Assembly (NCBI GenBank): GCA_900757655.1
Contig: CAAEOT010000019.1
Span: forward strand, 1 to 14,347
Length of the DNA stretch: 14,347 nucleotides
Direction of reading: 5' to 3'
Source: an uncultured Oscillospiraceae bacterium
Lineage (GTDB): Bacteria > Bacillota > Clostridia > Oscillospirales > Oscillospiraceae
The position numbers and the translations under genes were made by a program. Position 1 is the first letter of the stretch. Every line of letters begins with the position of its first letter. The notes beneath the pieces are model-generated. The model was not told the DNA's origin. It saw only the letters and a program-made list of their open reading frames with translations, and searched no databases. Positions 14,262-14,347 of this stretch are shown here, piece after piece.

Positions 14262-14347
14262 TTTTCTCGGTCGATACCATTACCACAGTTCATCCGCCAA
14301 GACCGCAATCCATATTTCGATAAATTCATCCAGAAATAGAGATCGGA

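Overview
The window looks like chromosome of a high-GC, endospore-forming member of the Clostridia, most likely Oscillospirales/Oscillospiraceae. This rests on a complete eight-gene spoIIIA sporulation operon, strong GGAGG ribosome binding sites, GC-rich and alanine-rich coding sequence, and a very large BspA-like leucine-rich-repeat surface protein of the kind common in gut Firmicutes. The genus is not determined.

Layout. Bases 1-5034 (minus) hold the 5' part (1678 codons, no stop) of a giant secreted LRR protein that runs off the left edge. It has a signal peptide, 13 LRR_5 repeats, a carboxypeptidase-regulatory-like module, a large glycine-rich beta region I do not recognise, propeller-like repeats, two CARDB-like domains and CxxC tail modules. 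A 390-base intergenic stretch follows, carrying this gene's extended -10 promoter (minus). On the plus strand it also carries a compact promoter/operator for a small Cro/CI-type HTH regulator, whose reading frame is broken by a one-base deletion. Two hairpins separate that regulator from the convergent spoIIIA operon.

Bases 5752-10400 (minus) are spoIIIAA-AB-AC-AD-AE-AF-AG-AH, mostly overlapping by ATGA or TGATG or separated by under 20 bases. They encode the mother-cell half of the feeding-tube/secretion channel built across the forespore septum during engulfment. A strong intrinsic terminator (10457-10488) and a 12-bp inverted repeat separate it from the upstream operon.

Bases 10507-13238 (minus) are a two-gene operon: glycerol kinase (glpK) followed, with an ATGA overlap, by a DUF1015 protein. 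Divergent from glpK, across a 93-base intergenic region with a 17-bp palindrome, is an S33-type alpha/beta hydrolase of the monoacylglycerol lipase/lysophospholipase kind (13332-14261, plus). The hydrolase could release glycerol that GlpK then phosphorylates, so this divergent unit may be a small acylglycerol/glycerol salvage module with a shared operator. That coupling is inference from family and gene order.

No CRISPR array, RNA gene, insertion sequence or phage gene was found. I do not see an obviously new multi-gene system. The items best worth following up are the hydrolase/glpK/DUF1015 unit with its palindrome, the operator of the broken HTH gene, and the unrecognised middle domain of the LRR protein.
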